Source: Dokdonia sp. Hel_I_53 (GTDB taxonomy: Bacteria; Bacteroidota; Bacteroidia; Flavobacteriales; Flavobacteriaceae). Taken from it: a stretch of DNA of 64,000 bases. The stretch is taken from the NCBI RefSeq assembly GCF_007827465.1, contig NZ_VISL01000001.1, forward strand, positions 1,102,501 through 1,166,500, in the 5' to 3' direction. Both the position numbers and the translations under genes were made by a program. Shown here in pieces: positions 19,587 to 28,798 of this stretch. The notes under the pieces were generated by a model that saw only the letters and a program-made list of their open reading frames with translations, searched no databases and was not told the DNA's origin. The first letter of the stretch is position 1. Each line of letters starts with the position of its first letter.

Positions 19587-19808
19587 ATGTACTGGACACT
19601 TGAACTAGCTTCCTATCTAAGTGATGCGCCTTGGCCAGCCACAAAAGATGAATTGATCGATTATGCGATTAGAACAGGAGCTCCTCTGGAGGTTGTAGAA
19701 AATCTACAAGCTATAGAAGATGAAGGAGACTCTTATGATTCTATCGAAGAGATCTGGCCAGATTATCCTTCAGATGAGGATTATCTTTGGAATGAAGACG
19801 AATATTAA
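19587..19808 (+). CDS. DUF2795-domain small acidic protein
   Basis: A 73-residue protein, MYWTLELASYLSDAPWPATKDELIDYAIRTGA. The W/YP-A-T-K-x-E-L-I-x-Y-A-x-x-x-G-A pattern is that of the DUF2795 family of small helical proteins. The C-terminus is extremely acidic (IWPDYPSDEDYLWNEDEY). Function unknown; possibly a nucleic-acid-mimic or a partner-binding protein, which is speculation. It has its own consensus promoter and terminator, so it is an independent and probably well expressed unit. Confidence 0.88.
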   Translation: MYWTLELASYLSDAPWPATKDELIDYAIRTGAPLEVVENLQAIEDEGDSYDSIEEIWPDYPSDEDYLWNEDEY

Positions 19809-19831
19809 ATATATACCCGTTAAAACACCTA

Positions 19832-19860
19832 AAAAGTCTCACTATGAGGCTTTTTTTTTG
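19832..19860 (+). terminator. Terminator of DUF2795 gene
   Basis: AAAGTCTCA-CTA-TGAGGCTTT stem (one G-T pair) followed by nine or more T. Confidence 0.85.
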
Positions 19861-19904
19861 ATTAAATTTACGGGTTCAAACTCGACATATAACAACACCA
19901 TATT

Positions 19905-22900
19905 ATGGGATTTTTAGATAATGTATTAAAGATTTTTGTAGGCGATAAGTCTAAACAAGATGTAGGCAGTATAATGCCTATTGTTGAAGAAATTAAATCA
20001 CACGAAGCTGCTTTGGAAAAATTATCCTTAGACAGCTTACGCGAAAAAACAGCAGAATTTAAATCCCGTCTCTCAACGTCACTTAAGGACAATACTGACA
20101 AGGTGAAAGCTCTTCAAGAAAAAGCAGAGGCTACAGAAGATATTGACGAGCGTGAGGATGTGTACACAGAAATAGATAAGCTCAAAGAAGAAGCTTATGA
20201 AATCTCTGAAAAGACACTTAACGAAATTTTACCCGAAGCATTTGCTGTTGTAAAAGAAACAGCAAAACGCTTTGCAAATAACACTTCTTTAGAGGTTACA
20301 GCCTCAGAATACGACAGGCTGTTAAGTGGTCAAAAAGATTATGTTACACTATCTGGTGACAAAGCAGTTTGGTCTAATAGCTGGGATGCTGCAGGAAAAG
20401 AAGTAACTTGGGATATGGTACACTATGATGTACAGCTCATAGGTGGTGTAGCAATGCACCAAGGTAAAATTGCAGAGATGCAAACTGGAGAAGGTAAAAC
20501 ATTAGTAGCTACGCTTCCTGTTTATCTTAATGCGCTTACTGGGAATGGGGTTCACCTCGTTACTGTAAATGATTACCTAGCAAAGCGTGATAGTGCATGG
20601 ATGGCACCTATCTTTCAGTTCCATGGTCTAACAATAGACTGTATCGATTATCATAGACCAAATAGTCCTGAAAGACGTGAAGCTTATAAAGCAGATATCA
20701 CATACGGTACCAATAATGAATTTGGTTTTGATTACTTGAGAGACAATATGTCTCACAAACCAGAAGACCTTGTACAGCGCCCACATAACTATGCAATTGT
20801 AGATGAGGTAGATTCTGTCCTGGTAGATGATGCACGTACACCTCTCATTATTTCTGGCCCGGTACCTAAGGGAGATGTACATGAGTTTGATGTATTAAAA
20901 CCTCAGATTGAAAAAATTGTCAATATTCAGCGTCAGGAATTAGTAAAAGTATTACCTGAAGCAAAAAAATTAATAGCAGAAGGAAATACAAAAGAAGGAG
21001 CAATACAATTGCTGCGTGTGTATCGTGGTCTTCCAAAAAATAAAGCACTCATTAAATATCTGAGTGAAGAAGGAATCCGTCAACTATTACAAAAGACAGA
21101 AAACTTCTATATGCAGGACAACAATCGTGAAATGCCAAAAATTGATGAGGCATTATATTTCACGATTGATGAAAAAAATAATCAAATTGAGCTTACAGAT
21201 AAAGGAATTGAAGCTCTATCTGGAAAAGAAAATCCAGATTTCTTTGTAATGCCAGAAATTGGTATGGAAATCGGAAAGATTGAGGCAAAAGGTCTAACTC
21301 CTGAGGAAGAGGCGGCAGAGAAGGAAGAACTTTTCCGTGAATTTGGGATCAAGTCTGAACGTATTCATACTATGAACCAATTGTTAAAAGCATACACGCT
21401 CTTTGAAAAAGATACAGAGTATGTTGTGATGGACAATAAGGTGATGATTGTAGATGAGCAAACGGGTCGTATTATGGATGGCCGTCGTTATAGTGATGGA
21501 TTACACCAAGCAATCGAGGCAAAGGAAAATGTTAAGATTGAAGATGCAACACAAACATTTGCTACGGTAACATTACAGAATTACTTCCGTATGTATCGTA
21601 AACTCTCTGGTATGACAGGTACAGCGGTAACAGAAGCTGGAGAACTATGGGAAATCTATAAACTCGACGTCGTAGAAATCCCAACAAATCGCCCTATCGC
21701 TCGAAAAGATAAAGATGATCTTGTTTATAAAACAAAACGCGAGAAATATAATGCTGTTATTGATGAAGTAACGGCACTTTCTAAAGCTGGTCGTCCAGTT
21801 CTAATTGGTACCACTTCAGTAGAAATTTCCGAATTATTAGGTAAAATGCTGACGTTACGTAAAATTCCTCATAATGTACTGAATGCGAAGCTTCATAAAA
21901 AAGAAGCAGATATTGTTGCAGAGGCAGGTAATGCAGGTGTGGTAACTATTGCAACAAACATGGCAGGACGTGGTACAGACATTAAACTCTCAGACAAAGT
22001 AAAAGCAGCTGGTGGACTTGCGATTGTAGGTACAGAGCGCCACGATTCCCGTCGTGTTGATAGACAGTTACGTGGTCGTTCTGGACGTCAAGGAGATCCA
22101 GGAAGCTCTCAGTTTTATGTTTCACTAGAAGATAATCTAATGAGACTCTTTGGTTCTGAGCGTATTGCAAAAATGATGGATAGAATGGGACTTAAAGAAG
22201 GAGAGGTTATACAGCATGGGATGATCTCAAAATCTATTGAGCGTGCTCAGAAAAAGGTAGAAGAAAATAACTTTGGTGTAAGAAAGCGCTTATTAGAATA
22301 TGACGACGTAATGAACGCACAACGTGAAGTTGTTTACAAACGTAGACGCCACGCTTTACACGGAGAGCGTTTAAGAGTAGATCTTGCAAACATGATCTAT
22401 GATACTTCTGAAGTTATTGTAGAGAGTAATAAACAAGCACAAGATTATAAGAACTTTGAATTTGAGTTGATACGCTACTTCTCAATGGCAAGTCCTGTAG
22501 ATGAAAATGAGTTTAACTCAATTGCCGTCAAAGAGCTTACAGATAAAATTTATCATGCTGCATTTGAACACTATCGTGAGAAAATGACAAAGAATGCAGA
22601 TCTTGCCTTCCCTATCATTAAACGTGTTTACGAAGATCCTGCAAGCAAATTTGAACGCATCGTGGTTCCATTTACGGACGGTACTAAAGAATTGCGTGTA
22701 GTGACAAACCTGAAAGAGGCGTATGAATCTGATGGGAAACAGCTCGTAAATGATTTTGAAAAAAATATCACGCTTGCCATCATAGATGATGCTTGGAAAA
22801 CTCATCTGCGTAAGATGGATGAACTAAAGCAATCTGTACAGCTAGCTGTGCACGAGCAGAAAGATCCTCTATTAATTTATAAGTTTGAAGCGTTTGAACT

Positions 22901-23267
22901 TTTCAAAGTAATGATTGATAAGGTAAATAAAGAAGTAATTTCATTTTTGTTTAAAGGGGAAATTTCTCAAGGTAACCAGCAGCAAGTATCTGACGCTTCG
23001 CAAATACGCGAACGCAGAGAAAAACTAGAGACTCAAAAGGAAGAGATTCCTAATATGGATGAGCGCTCAGCACAATCTCGTGCTGCCGGAAACACTCAAC
23101 CTCAACAGCAGCAGGTTACCGAAACCATAGTAAGATCACAGCCTAAAATAGGTCGTAATGATCGTGTTACTATCAAAAATGTAATAAGTGGTGAAACGAA
23201 GGAAGTTAAATATAAACAAGCAGAGCCACTAATGGCAAAAGGTCAGTGGGTACTAATTGAAAATTAG
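19905..23267 (+). CDS. secA: Preprotein translocase ATPase SecA
   Basis: The motor of the Sec pathway, pushing unfolded preproteins through SecYEG. It has 1120 residues, the long Bacteroidetes form with an insertion of over 100 residues in the first nucleotide-binding domain (about residues 330-480). Walker A is MQTGEGKTL near residue 190; the DEAD-like motif is AIVDEVDSVLVDDARTPLIISGP. The second motor domain has GTTSVEISELLG, TIATNMAGRGTDIKL and RQLRGRSGRQGDPGSSQFYVSLED. The C-terminus ends KGQWVLIEN and lacks the Cys-rich zinc/SecB-binding tail of E. coli SecA. A strong terminator follows. Confidence 0.98.
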   Translation: MGFLDNVLKIFVGDKSKQDVGSIMPIVEEIKSHEAALEKLSLDSLREKTAEFKSRLSTSLKDNTDKVKALQEKAEATEDIDEREDVYTEIDKLKEEAYEISEKTLNEILPEAFAVVKETAKRFANNTSLEVTASEYDRLLSGQKDYVTLSGDKAVWSNSWDAAGKEVTWDMVHYDVQLIGGVAMHQGKIAEMQTGEGKTLVATLPVYLNALTGNGVHLVTVNDYLAKRDSAWMAPIFQFHGLTIDCIDYHRPNSPERREAYKADITYGTNNEFGFDYLRDNMSHKPEDLVQRPHNYAIVDEVDSVLVDDARTPLIISGPVPKGDVHEFDVLKPQIEKIVNIQRQELVKVLPEAKKLIAEGNTKEGAIQLLRVYRGLPKNKALIKYLSEEGIRQLLQKTENFYMQDNNREMPKIDEALYFTIDEKNNQIELTDKGIEALSGKENPDFFVMPEIGMEIGKIEAKGLTPEEEAAEKEELFREFGIKSERIHTMNQLLKAYTLFEKDTEYVVMDNKVMIVDEQTGRIMDGRRYSDGLHQAIEAKENVKIEDATQTFATVTLQNYFRMYRKLSGMTGTAVTEAGELWEIYKLDVVEIPTNRPIARKDKDDLVYKTKREKYNAVIDEVTALSKAGRPVLIGTTSVEISELLGKMLTLRKIPHNVLNAKLHKKEADIVAEAGNAGVVTIATNMAGRGTDIKLSDKVKAAGGLAIVGTERHDSRRVDRQLRGRSGRQGDPGSSQFYVSLEDNLMRLFGSERIAKMMDRMGLKEGEVIQHGMISKSIERAQKKVEENNFGVRKRLLEYDDVMNAQREVVYKRRRHALHGERLRVDLANMIYDTSEVIVESNKQAQDYKNFEFELIRYFSMASPVDENEFNSIAVKELTDKIYHAAFEHYREKMTKNADLAFPIIKRVYEDPASKFERIVVPFTDGTKELRVVTNLKEAYESDGKQLVNDFEKNITLAIIDDAWKTHLRKMDELKQSVQLAVHEQKDPLLIYKFEAFELFKVMIDKVNKEVISFLFKGEISQGNQQQVSDASQIRERREKLETQKEEIPNMDERSAQSRAAGNTQPQQQQVTETIVRSQPKIGRNDRVTIKNVISGETKEVKYKQAEPLMAKGQWVLIEN

Positions 23268-23293
23268 AAACTTCTCAAATTATTTTTAATTTT

Positions 23294-23334
23294 AAAAAGG
23301 CACCTTCTAATAACATAGAAGGTGCCTTTTTTGG
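23294..23334 (+). terminator. Terminator of secA
   Basis: AAAAAGGCACCTTCTA and TAGAAGGTGCCTTTTTT form a long perfect stem with a short loop and terminal T run, just after the secA stop. Confidence 0.92.
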
Positions 23335-23365
23335 GCCTACTCAAATTAAAATATATTTTCGTCTA

Positions 23366-24745
23366 TTAAAAAGGAATATTGAGACCTACGATCGTATTTG
23401 TATAATTTCCTTTAAATGTCTTATCACCACCAGGCCCATTTTCATCACTATTAAGAAAACCGTAACCAATACCCACATGAAAAATTTCAAATAACCTCAA
23501 TGTTACTGCACCTCCATATAATATTCCATCTTCAATAACAACATCTGACCGTTCATCTTCTATTGACTCAGTATTTGCAAAAGCAAACTCTCCCTCTACT
23601 CCAAGTGTAAGAAAATACCTCCCAGCCTTATTTCCAGTTGCGAGAACAGATAATACATCAAACCCTAATCCTACTTTAAAAAGAGATCCCTCTCTATAAT
23701 CTGATTCTGGAGTCCCATATCCGACACTAAAAAAACCACTCCTACCAACGCCTATACCAAGATCATAACTCACCATATCTATAAATGAATATTCTTCATT
23801 CCCGTCCTCATCTTTTATATTTTCAGACAATCTGAAATTTGCTGCTAATCTTAAATCTGTAAACACACCTTCACTAAAACCTTCAGCAATCCCAGATATT
23901 GATTCTGTAATTTTTTCGGCTGCAATTTCTCGTTCTCTTTCCAAGGCTGCAGCCCTTTTTCTATCTGCTTTAAGACGCTCCTCTATAGCTGTTGCATCGT
24001 CCTCGCGTCGCTTTCTCTCCTCTTCAGCTTTTTCAGCTTGACTCTTTTCAGTATCATCAGAATCATTTGTATATACTTCTTCAGTATCCGTACTATCACC
24101 TTCGTTATTTCTATTCTCTTCCTCCTCTCGTGCTAACCTCTCCTTTTCTTCCACTTGCTGAGCTTCCTCTGCTGCTTTTTTCTGTGATGCTTCTTCTCTA
24201 ATGACTCGATCCATATCATTTATAATATCTCTAACTTTAGAAGCTATAATATCTGATAATGATACTGCTGGCATTTCGGGTGTGACATCATTGTAGGTGA
24301 CGTCTTCTCCAAATATGGAAAAAATCTCGTTTCTATGTGAAGAAGAAAAATCAATGTTATCTAAACCACCCGCTCTTACATCATCTATATTAAAACGAGA
24401 GGACCAGGTTGCATTGCCTCTTCTCATAATAATTGTTCCAGAAACATCTGCTTGGGCTTGAGAAACAACAATAGGGTACGAAATATCATTGAGTAAGGTA
24501 GCCGCATCTCTTCCTTTATAGGTAATTTTATCAATATAAAAATCTGTAATACCTACTTTCATTGCAGTTGGCTTATCACTATAACCAGCACTTTGAAAAC
24601 GAAATTTCACATTACAGGAATAATTATAAGAACCATTAATTATTGTTTCAGAACTTGAAATTGAAGTCTGTCTAGTAGGCCCTGCATTTTGCGCATTTGC
24701 CATCACTGTAAATAAGAGTATTCCTAATAGTAGTTTATAATTCAT
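23366..24745 (-). CDS. Secreted coiled-coil plus barrel protein
   Basis: A 459-residue protein from ATG 24745 (MNYKLLLGILLFTVMANAQNAGPTRQTS), chosen because it gives a normal signal peptide. A -7-like TATTTTTG (complement of 24769-24776) lies between this ATG and the longer start at 24790. Residues about 20-165 form an unrecognised beta-rich N-domain. About 165-280 is a highly charged E/K/R/A-rich coiled coil (EEAQQVEEKERLAREEEENRN and ERKRREDDATAIEERLKADRKRAAALERER). The last 170 residues look like a beta-barrel ending GNYTNTIVGLNIPF. It probably anchors in the outer membrane with a periplasmic rod. Function unknown. Confidence 0.75.
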   Translation of the reverse strand: MNYKLLLGILLFTVMANAQNAGPTRQTSISSSETIINGSYNYSCNVKFRFQSAGYSDKPTAMKVGITDFYIDKITYKGRDAATLLNDISYPIVVSQAQADVSGTIIMRRGNATWSSRFNIDDVRAGGLDNIDFSSSHRNEIFSIFGEDVTYNDVTPEMPAVSLSDIIASKVRDIINDMDRVIREEASQKKAAEEAQQVEEKERLAREEEENRNNEGDSTDTEEVYTNDSDDTEKSQAEKAEEERKRREDDATAIEERLKADRKRAAALEREREIAAEKITESISGIAEGFSEGVFTDLRLAANFRLSENIKDEDGNEEYSFIDMVSYDLGIGVGRSGFFSVGYGTPESDYREGSLFKVGLGFDVLSVLATGNKAGRYFLTLGVEGEFAFANTESIEDERSDVVIEDGILYGGAVTLRLFEIFHVGIGYGFLNSDENGPGGDKTFKGNYTNTIVGLNIPF

Positions 24746-24877
24746 ATGATTGAGATTTTTAATTTTCTCAAAAATATATCTCCAATACACTCAATAAAAT
24801 ACCTATTAATGGGTATTTTGAAACTGTAAATTGAGGCATTAGGAATCTATAAACATGATTGTCATAAACTTTAATAA

Positions 24878-25693
24878 ATGAGAGAAAGAATAAAACTTAT
24901 TTGCACAGATATTGATGGAACTTTATTAAATGAAGCGCGTTGGCTTAGTGAACGTACAATTATCGCTTTCGCGAAAGCGAACTTACCAATAATACTAGCT
25001 TCTTCTAGACCCCCACAGGCTATGCGTTATTTACAACAAGGATTAGGAATTGAAAGTGAATCTCTCATTGCATTTAATGGAGGTCTTATTATAAACAAGA
25101 ATGGGAATGTTTTGGAAGACAATTCTTTCTCTTCCAAAATTTTAAAAACTCTTTTAGACCATCATTCCAAGCATACTTATAACTTAAGCATTTATAGCCA
25201 TGAACACTGGTTTACATGTAAAAATGATAGCTATACAAAACATGAAATATTCACAACAAGAGATACACCTATCATACAACCAGCCAGAAACACACTGGAT
25301 TTTCTTGAAACCCATAAGCTTGGTATTCATAAATTAATGTGTATGGGGACTAGCGTTGAACTTGACAGCTTAGTACAGTATTTACAACCTTTATATGGTC
25401 AAACTATCCATTTATACAGATCAAAAGATACGTATCTAGAGATAACGCTTAAGAACATAGATAAGGCAAAAGCATTACAAAAACTTCTCGCTGCTGAGTA
25501 TACGTTTGGGATGGAAGCTATAATGTCTTTTGGGGATAATCACAATGATGAGGAGCTACTTCGCTTATCTGGTTATGGAGTTGCTGTCGCAAATGCTACT
25601 GAAAGTGTTAAGTGTATTTCAGATTTTGTAAGTGAATTCACTAATAAGGAAGATGCAATTGCTCGCGTTCTTGAACAACATATACCATATTAG
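24878..25693 (+). CDS. Cof-type HAD-family phosphatase
   Basis: A 271-residue haloacid-dehalogenase-type hydrolase. Motif I is CTDIDGTLLNEA at residues 9-20 with the nucleophile Asp, motif II is the Ser in ILASSRPPQ, and motif IV is SFGDNHNDEELLRLSGYGVAVANA. The inserted type IIB cap lies between about residues 85 and 190. Such enzymes dephosphorylate sugar phosphates or flavin/PLP intermediates; the substrate cannot be named. Palindrome 24965-24978 encodes AFAKA. It is alone between two minus-strand genes. Confidence 0.92.
   Translation: MRERIKLICTDIDGTLLNEARWLSERTIIAFAKANLPIILASSRPPQAMRYLQQGLGIESESLIAFNGGLIINKNGNVLEDNSFSSKILKTLLDHHSKHTYNLSIYSHEHWFTCKNDSYTKHEIFTTRDTPIIQPARNTLDFLETHKLGIHKLMCMGTSVELDSLVQYLQPLYGQTIHLYRSKDTYLEITLKNIDKAKALQKLLAAEYTFGMEAIMSFGDNHNDEELLRLSGYGVAVANATESVKCISDFVSEFTNKEDAIARVLEQHIPY
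24965..24978. repeat. Iterated palindrome copy, coding
   Basis: Exact GCTTTCGCGAAAGC near the start of the HAD phosphatase gene, read as AFAKA. Confidence 0.9.
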
Positions 25694-25712
25694 TACATAA
25701 TATTTAACCTTT

Positions 25713-27425
25713 CTATTGCAATATTACGTCACTATACTTTGCTGTGATCGTTATTAAATTACCTGTGCTTCGTGTTTTATGAAATCCATTTACCATCTCT
25801 GTCTTTCCATTTTTAAGAGACTTTGTTTGCAATTTATTTGGTAAAATAAAATCATTATGATCCCCACTATAACTAAAATTGAAAGCCTCTTCAGGCAACT
25901 TAAGGGCTAGGTCGCTATTTTCAAGTATGATTGTTAATGAGCCAAACGAATCCGTGACTCTTGGGATAGACAATTTACCGAAAGATCCTGAAATCATACC
26001 CGATCCATTAAGAGTGTTTACAGTTACATTACTACTATTAGAGTTAATAGAGATGTTATTTGCCTCTCTAATAGTACATTCTGAAACATGGCTTGTTTTA
26101 AGACTTCCTCCTTTCCAGTTTTCGATACGTACGGGACTATAAGAGATATCGAGGGTGGTATTTTCCCCCTCGATATTTATTGCAGCTAAGCTGCCATGTG
26201 ATATAGTTGCCTTTGCATTATATGCATCTGCTATTTTTACTTTACCGTAACGCACATTAAGATCAAGCTCTGTGTCCTTGGGCATCTTTATTTTTATAAT
26301 ACGTTTGACACTTCTATGAGATTTTTTTGACGCTTCCTGTTTATCAGAGTCCCAACTCATGCTAAAACCAGAACTTTTATTTCCGTGTTCATCTTCAGAG
26401 TGGTGTTCTTCCCAGTTTCCTTCATTTTCTTTAGCCCACTTTTCCATAGACTTACCGAAATTTTCTCCCCATGCTTCCATATTTTTTCCAAAACTTTCTC
26501 CCCATTTTTCCATAGATTCCCCAAAGTTTTCTCCAAATTCTTCACCCCATTTCTCCATAGATTTTCCAAAATTCTCTCCCCATGCTTCCATCTTATGTTC
26601 AAACTCTTCTCCCCATTCCTCTACTTCTTCTAGCCATTGCTCTACCTCTCTTACACTCACGTTTGTGTTATATCTTTTATTGAGTTTACTGACATATGCT
26701 TGTTTATTTCTTTCATACTCATCACTATCAAAAGTGATGTTACCGCCACTATTAAAAGGCCATCTAGGAATTCCAGACTTTTCAATGAGACGCTCACTCC
26801 AGTCTTCAGACTTCCGCTCTACTTCATTTTCCCATTTCTCCATTTTTTTATCAAACTCAGGGCCAAAGCTTTTATCCATCTCCTTTTCCCAGCGCTTTAA
26901 GTAAGCTTTACCTTCCCTTTCATATGCCTCATGATCAAATTTCATTTTACTCATTTCCTCATAGAAATCATCTGGTAGTTTTGTTCCAGATATACCCTCT
27001 AAAAGAGGTCCTACTAAGCCACTCATAATAGGCTCCACAATAGTAAGTGATTGCCCTATAATCTCTTCTAAATCTAAATTTATATTTAAATCACCTATAT
27101 CTTCAAGGTCATAGACCTTTGATTTACTATAGCCATCTTTGCTAGAGATCTGGATTCTGTTTGTGTTTCCAGAAATTCCAAGATCCCAATTATTAACAGC
27201 ATCATTAGCATTTTCAGCTTCTACAAAAGCTTCAATTTGAATTTTATTTTTATTCCAAGTTTCAAATATTACATCTACATAACGTGTATCTACATCAAGA
27301 ACTACATCTTTAGTTACGTTATAACTTTTGGTTAATTTTTCTTTTCTATTTTGCGCTAAAGCACTCCCAGATAGCAGACTTACTGCAATCAAGGTAGTCC
27401 ATATATAAATATATTTTTTCATCAT
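25713..27425 (-). CDS. Secreted DUF4097-like protein with hendecad repeats
   Basis: A 570-residue protein with signal peptide MMKKYIYIWTTLIAVSLLSGSALA. After about 90 residues of beta-rich sequence comes a long Trp-, Glu- and Lys-rich helical region. Residues about 265-335 hold repeats of 11 and 15 residues such as MEAWGENFGKS, MEKWGEEFGENFGES and MEKWGESFGKN, an amphipathic pattern. The C-terminal 180 residues (IKMPKDTELDLNVRYGKVKI, NISINSNSSNVTVNTLNGSG) resemble the beta-helix of DUF4097/adhesin-like proteins. It is the last gene of an ECF-sigma operon and starts on the stop codon of the gene before it, so it may be part of an envelope stress response. Function unknown. Confidence 0.8.
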   Translation of the reverse strand: MMKKYIYIWTTLIAVSLLSGSALAQNRKEKLTKSYNVTKDVVLDVDTRYVDVIFETWNKNKIQIEAFVEAENANDAVNNWDLGISGNTNRIQISSKDGYSKSKVYDLEDIGDLNINLDLEEIIGQSLTIVEPIMSGLVGPLLEGISGTKLPDDFYEEMSKMKFDHEAYEREGKAYLKRWEKEMDKSFGPEFDKKMEKWENEVERKSEDWSERLIEKSGIPRWPFNSGGNITFDSDEYERNKQAYVSKLNKRYNTNVSVREVEQWLEEVEEWGEEFEHKMEAWGENFGKSMEKWGEEFGENFGESMEKWGESFGKNMEAWGENFGKSMEKWAKENEGNWEEHHSEDEHGNKSSGFSMSWDSDKQEASKKSHRSVKRIIKIKMPKDTELDLNVRYGKVKIADAYNAKATISHGSLAAINIEGENTTLDISYSPVRIENWKGGSLKTSHVSECTIREANNISINSNSSNVTVNTLNGSGMISGSFGKLSIPRVTDSFGSLTIILENSDLALKLPEEAFNFSYSGDHNDFILPNKLQTKSLKNGKTEMVNGFHKTRSTGNLITITAKYSDVILQ

Positions 27426-28039
27426 TATACGATTTGTTGAGAAGCCTCTTGTTGTTCGGCATCTCTGATTTCTTTTAATTTTGCCTTAAGTTTTATCATT
27501 AATTGCACACGCAATTTTAGATTCTCAATCATTGCATTTACCATTTCCTCACTTACGCCACTCTCTGTAATTTCTTTATTGAGGCGTTTATACTCTGCAT
27601 CGAGTTCTGAGAGTTGTTGCATAAATGCATCTATAAGCTCTTTATTGTCATCTGTTATTTCAAGTCTAGCCAATTCAAGATTTACGCTTGCTAGGTAAAA
27701 ATCTTCTATTCTCTTAAACTCTGGCGAGATGGCACTGAGCAAGACTTCTGGCTCATCATTAGACTTCTTTATATCTGAGACTGTGTTTACAAACTCAGTT
27801 GAGTTTAAGTTCGCTTTCGCGGAAGCGTTATTAAATACCCATACCGCAGTAAGACCTGCCACGAGTATGACCGCTGCTGCTTTTATCCATAAAACGACAC
27901 CTTTTTTAGGTGCTCTATCAATAGAGTTTTGTGGTATTTTTTTATCCAACAATTGCTCAAAGCGCGCTTTGTGACCTTTAGGAATTTTGCCTTCTACCAG
28001 CTGTTCCCTTTTCATCATTTTTCTAATATCCTGTGCCAT
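27425..28039 (-). CDS. Single-pass membrane protein, candidate anti-sigma factor
   Basis: A 204-residue protein. The cytoplasmic N-terminus (MAQDIRKMMKREQLVEGKIPKGHKARFEQLLDKKI) is followed by one hydrophobic helix (about residues 47-68, VVLWIKAAAVILVAGLTAVWVF). The periplasmic part is mostly charged coiled coil (ELDAEYKRLNKEITE, MIKLKAKLKEIRDAEQQE). It overlaps the ECF sigma gene by 17 bases and the repeat-protein gene by one base. Topology and context suggest an anti-sigma factor, but no ZAS or FecR motif is visible, so this is inference. A one-mismatch palindrome (27813-27826) encodes ASAKA. Confidence 0.7.
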   Translation of the reverse strand: MAQDIRKMMKREQLVEGKIPKGHKARFEQLLDKKIPQNSIDRAPKKGVVLWIKAAAVILVAGLTAVWVFNNASAKANLNSTEFVNTVSDIKKSNDEPEVLLSAISPEFKRIEDFYLASVNLELARLEITDDNKELIDAFMQQLSELDAEYKRLNKEITESGVSEEMVNAMIENLKLRVQLMIKLKAKLKEIRDAEQQEASQQIV

Positions 28040-28568
28040 AGTTTAAGGGTTTAAGTTGATCTTTAAGTTTCTTCTTTCCGCGGTGCACCAGCGTTCTTGA
28101 AGCTACTTCTGTAATCTCTAATATTTTTGAAATTTCTTGATGATCATAACCTTCAATTAAAAAAAGCAATAATGGGTATTCATACTTTGTAGGTAAGTCG
28201 TGAATCGCTTTTTTTACTTGATCAATTGTTATTTCATCTGCTACATTCCAATCTGTTTCATCATCTACTTTGTGCATCACTTCTTCATTAATAGGTATTA
28301 ATGTGGCTTTTTTTGCTTTAATCATATCTAAACTTTTGTTTATAACGATACGTTTAAGCCAAGCGCCAAAGGTGACCTCTCCAGTAAATTGATGCAGCTT
28401 TCCAAAAGCACTTATAAAACCTTCTTGCATGGCTTCTTCTGCTTCAAATGTATTTTTCAAAAATCGTAAAGCGACATAATACATACCTTCACAGTATTTA
28501 TTATAGAGCTGCAGCTGTGCCTTGCGGTCGTTGTTTCTACATTTTTCTATGATATGATTACTTAGCAA
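28023..28568 (-). CDS. ECF-type RNA polymerase sigma factor
   Basis: A 181-residue sigma-70-family factor. Region 2 is LYNKYCEGMYYVALRFLKNTFEAEEAMQEGFISAFGKLHQF, followed by the GAWLKRIVINKSLDMIKAKK segment. Region 4 has the helix-turn-helix LPTKYEYPLLLFLIEGYDHQEISKILEITEVASRTLVHRGKKKLK. There is no region 1.1 or 3, so it is an extracytoplasmic-function factor. It heads a three-gene operon with the membrane protein and the secreted repeat protein, which are the likely regulator and target or effector. Confidence 0.93.
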   Translation of the reverse strand: MLSNHIIEKCRNNDRKAQLQLYNKYCEGMYYVALRFLKNTFEAEEAMQEGFISAFGKLHQFTGEVTFGAWLKRIVINKSLDMIKAKKATLIPINEEVMHKVDDETDWNVADEITIDQVKKAIHDLPTKYEYPLLLFLIEGYDHQEISKILEITEVASRTLVHRGKKKLKDQLKPLNYGTGY

Positions 28569-28798
28569 AATGATTGGAATTGGTTGATGGTTATTGTTAG
28601 TTATCTTAAAGACGACATCTTATTCTTAATGTTGCAAAAAAATAGAAGAAATTCTAAAAAACAGGATATTAACATTGTTTTAAGGAAAAAATCTTAAATC
28701 AAATAAACTATTCATAAAACTACAACCTATTAACAAACCCTTGTGAATTTTACACTGTTTGCTGAATTATCTTTACTAATATTATTTTTAAAGATTTT

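Noticed and set aside
26359..26904. ORFs of 80-180 codons rich in Phe, Ser and His, opposite the repeat protein
   Set aside because: Mirror frames of the W/E/K-rich repeat region on the other strand; composition comes from the repeats.
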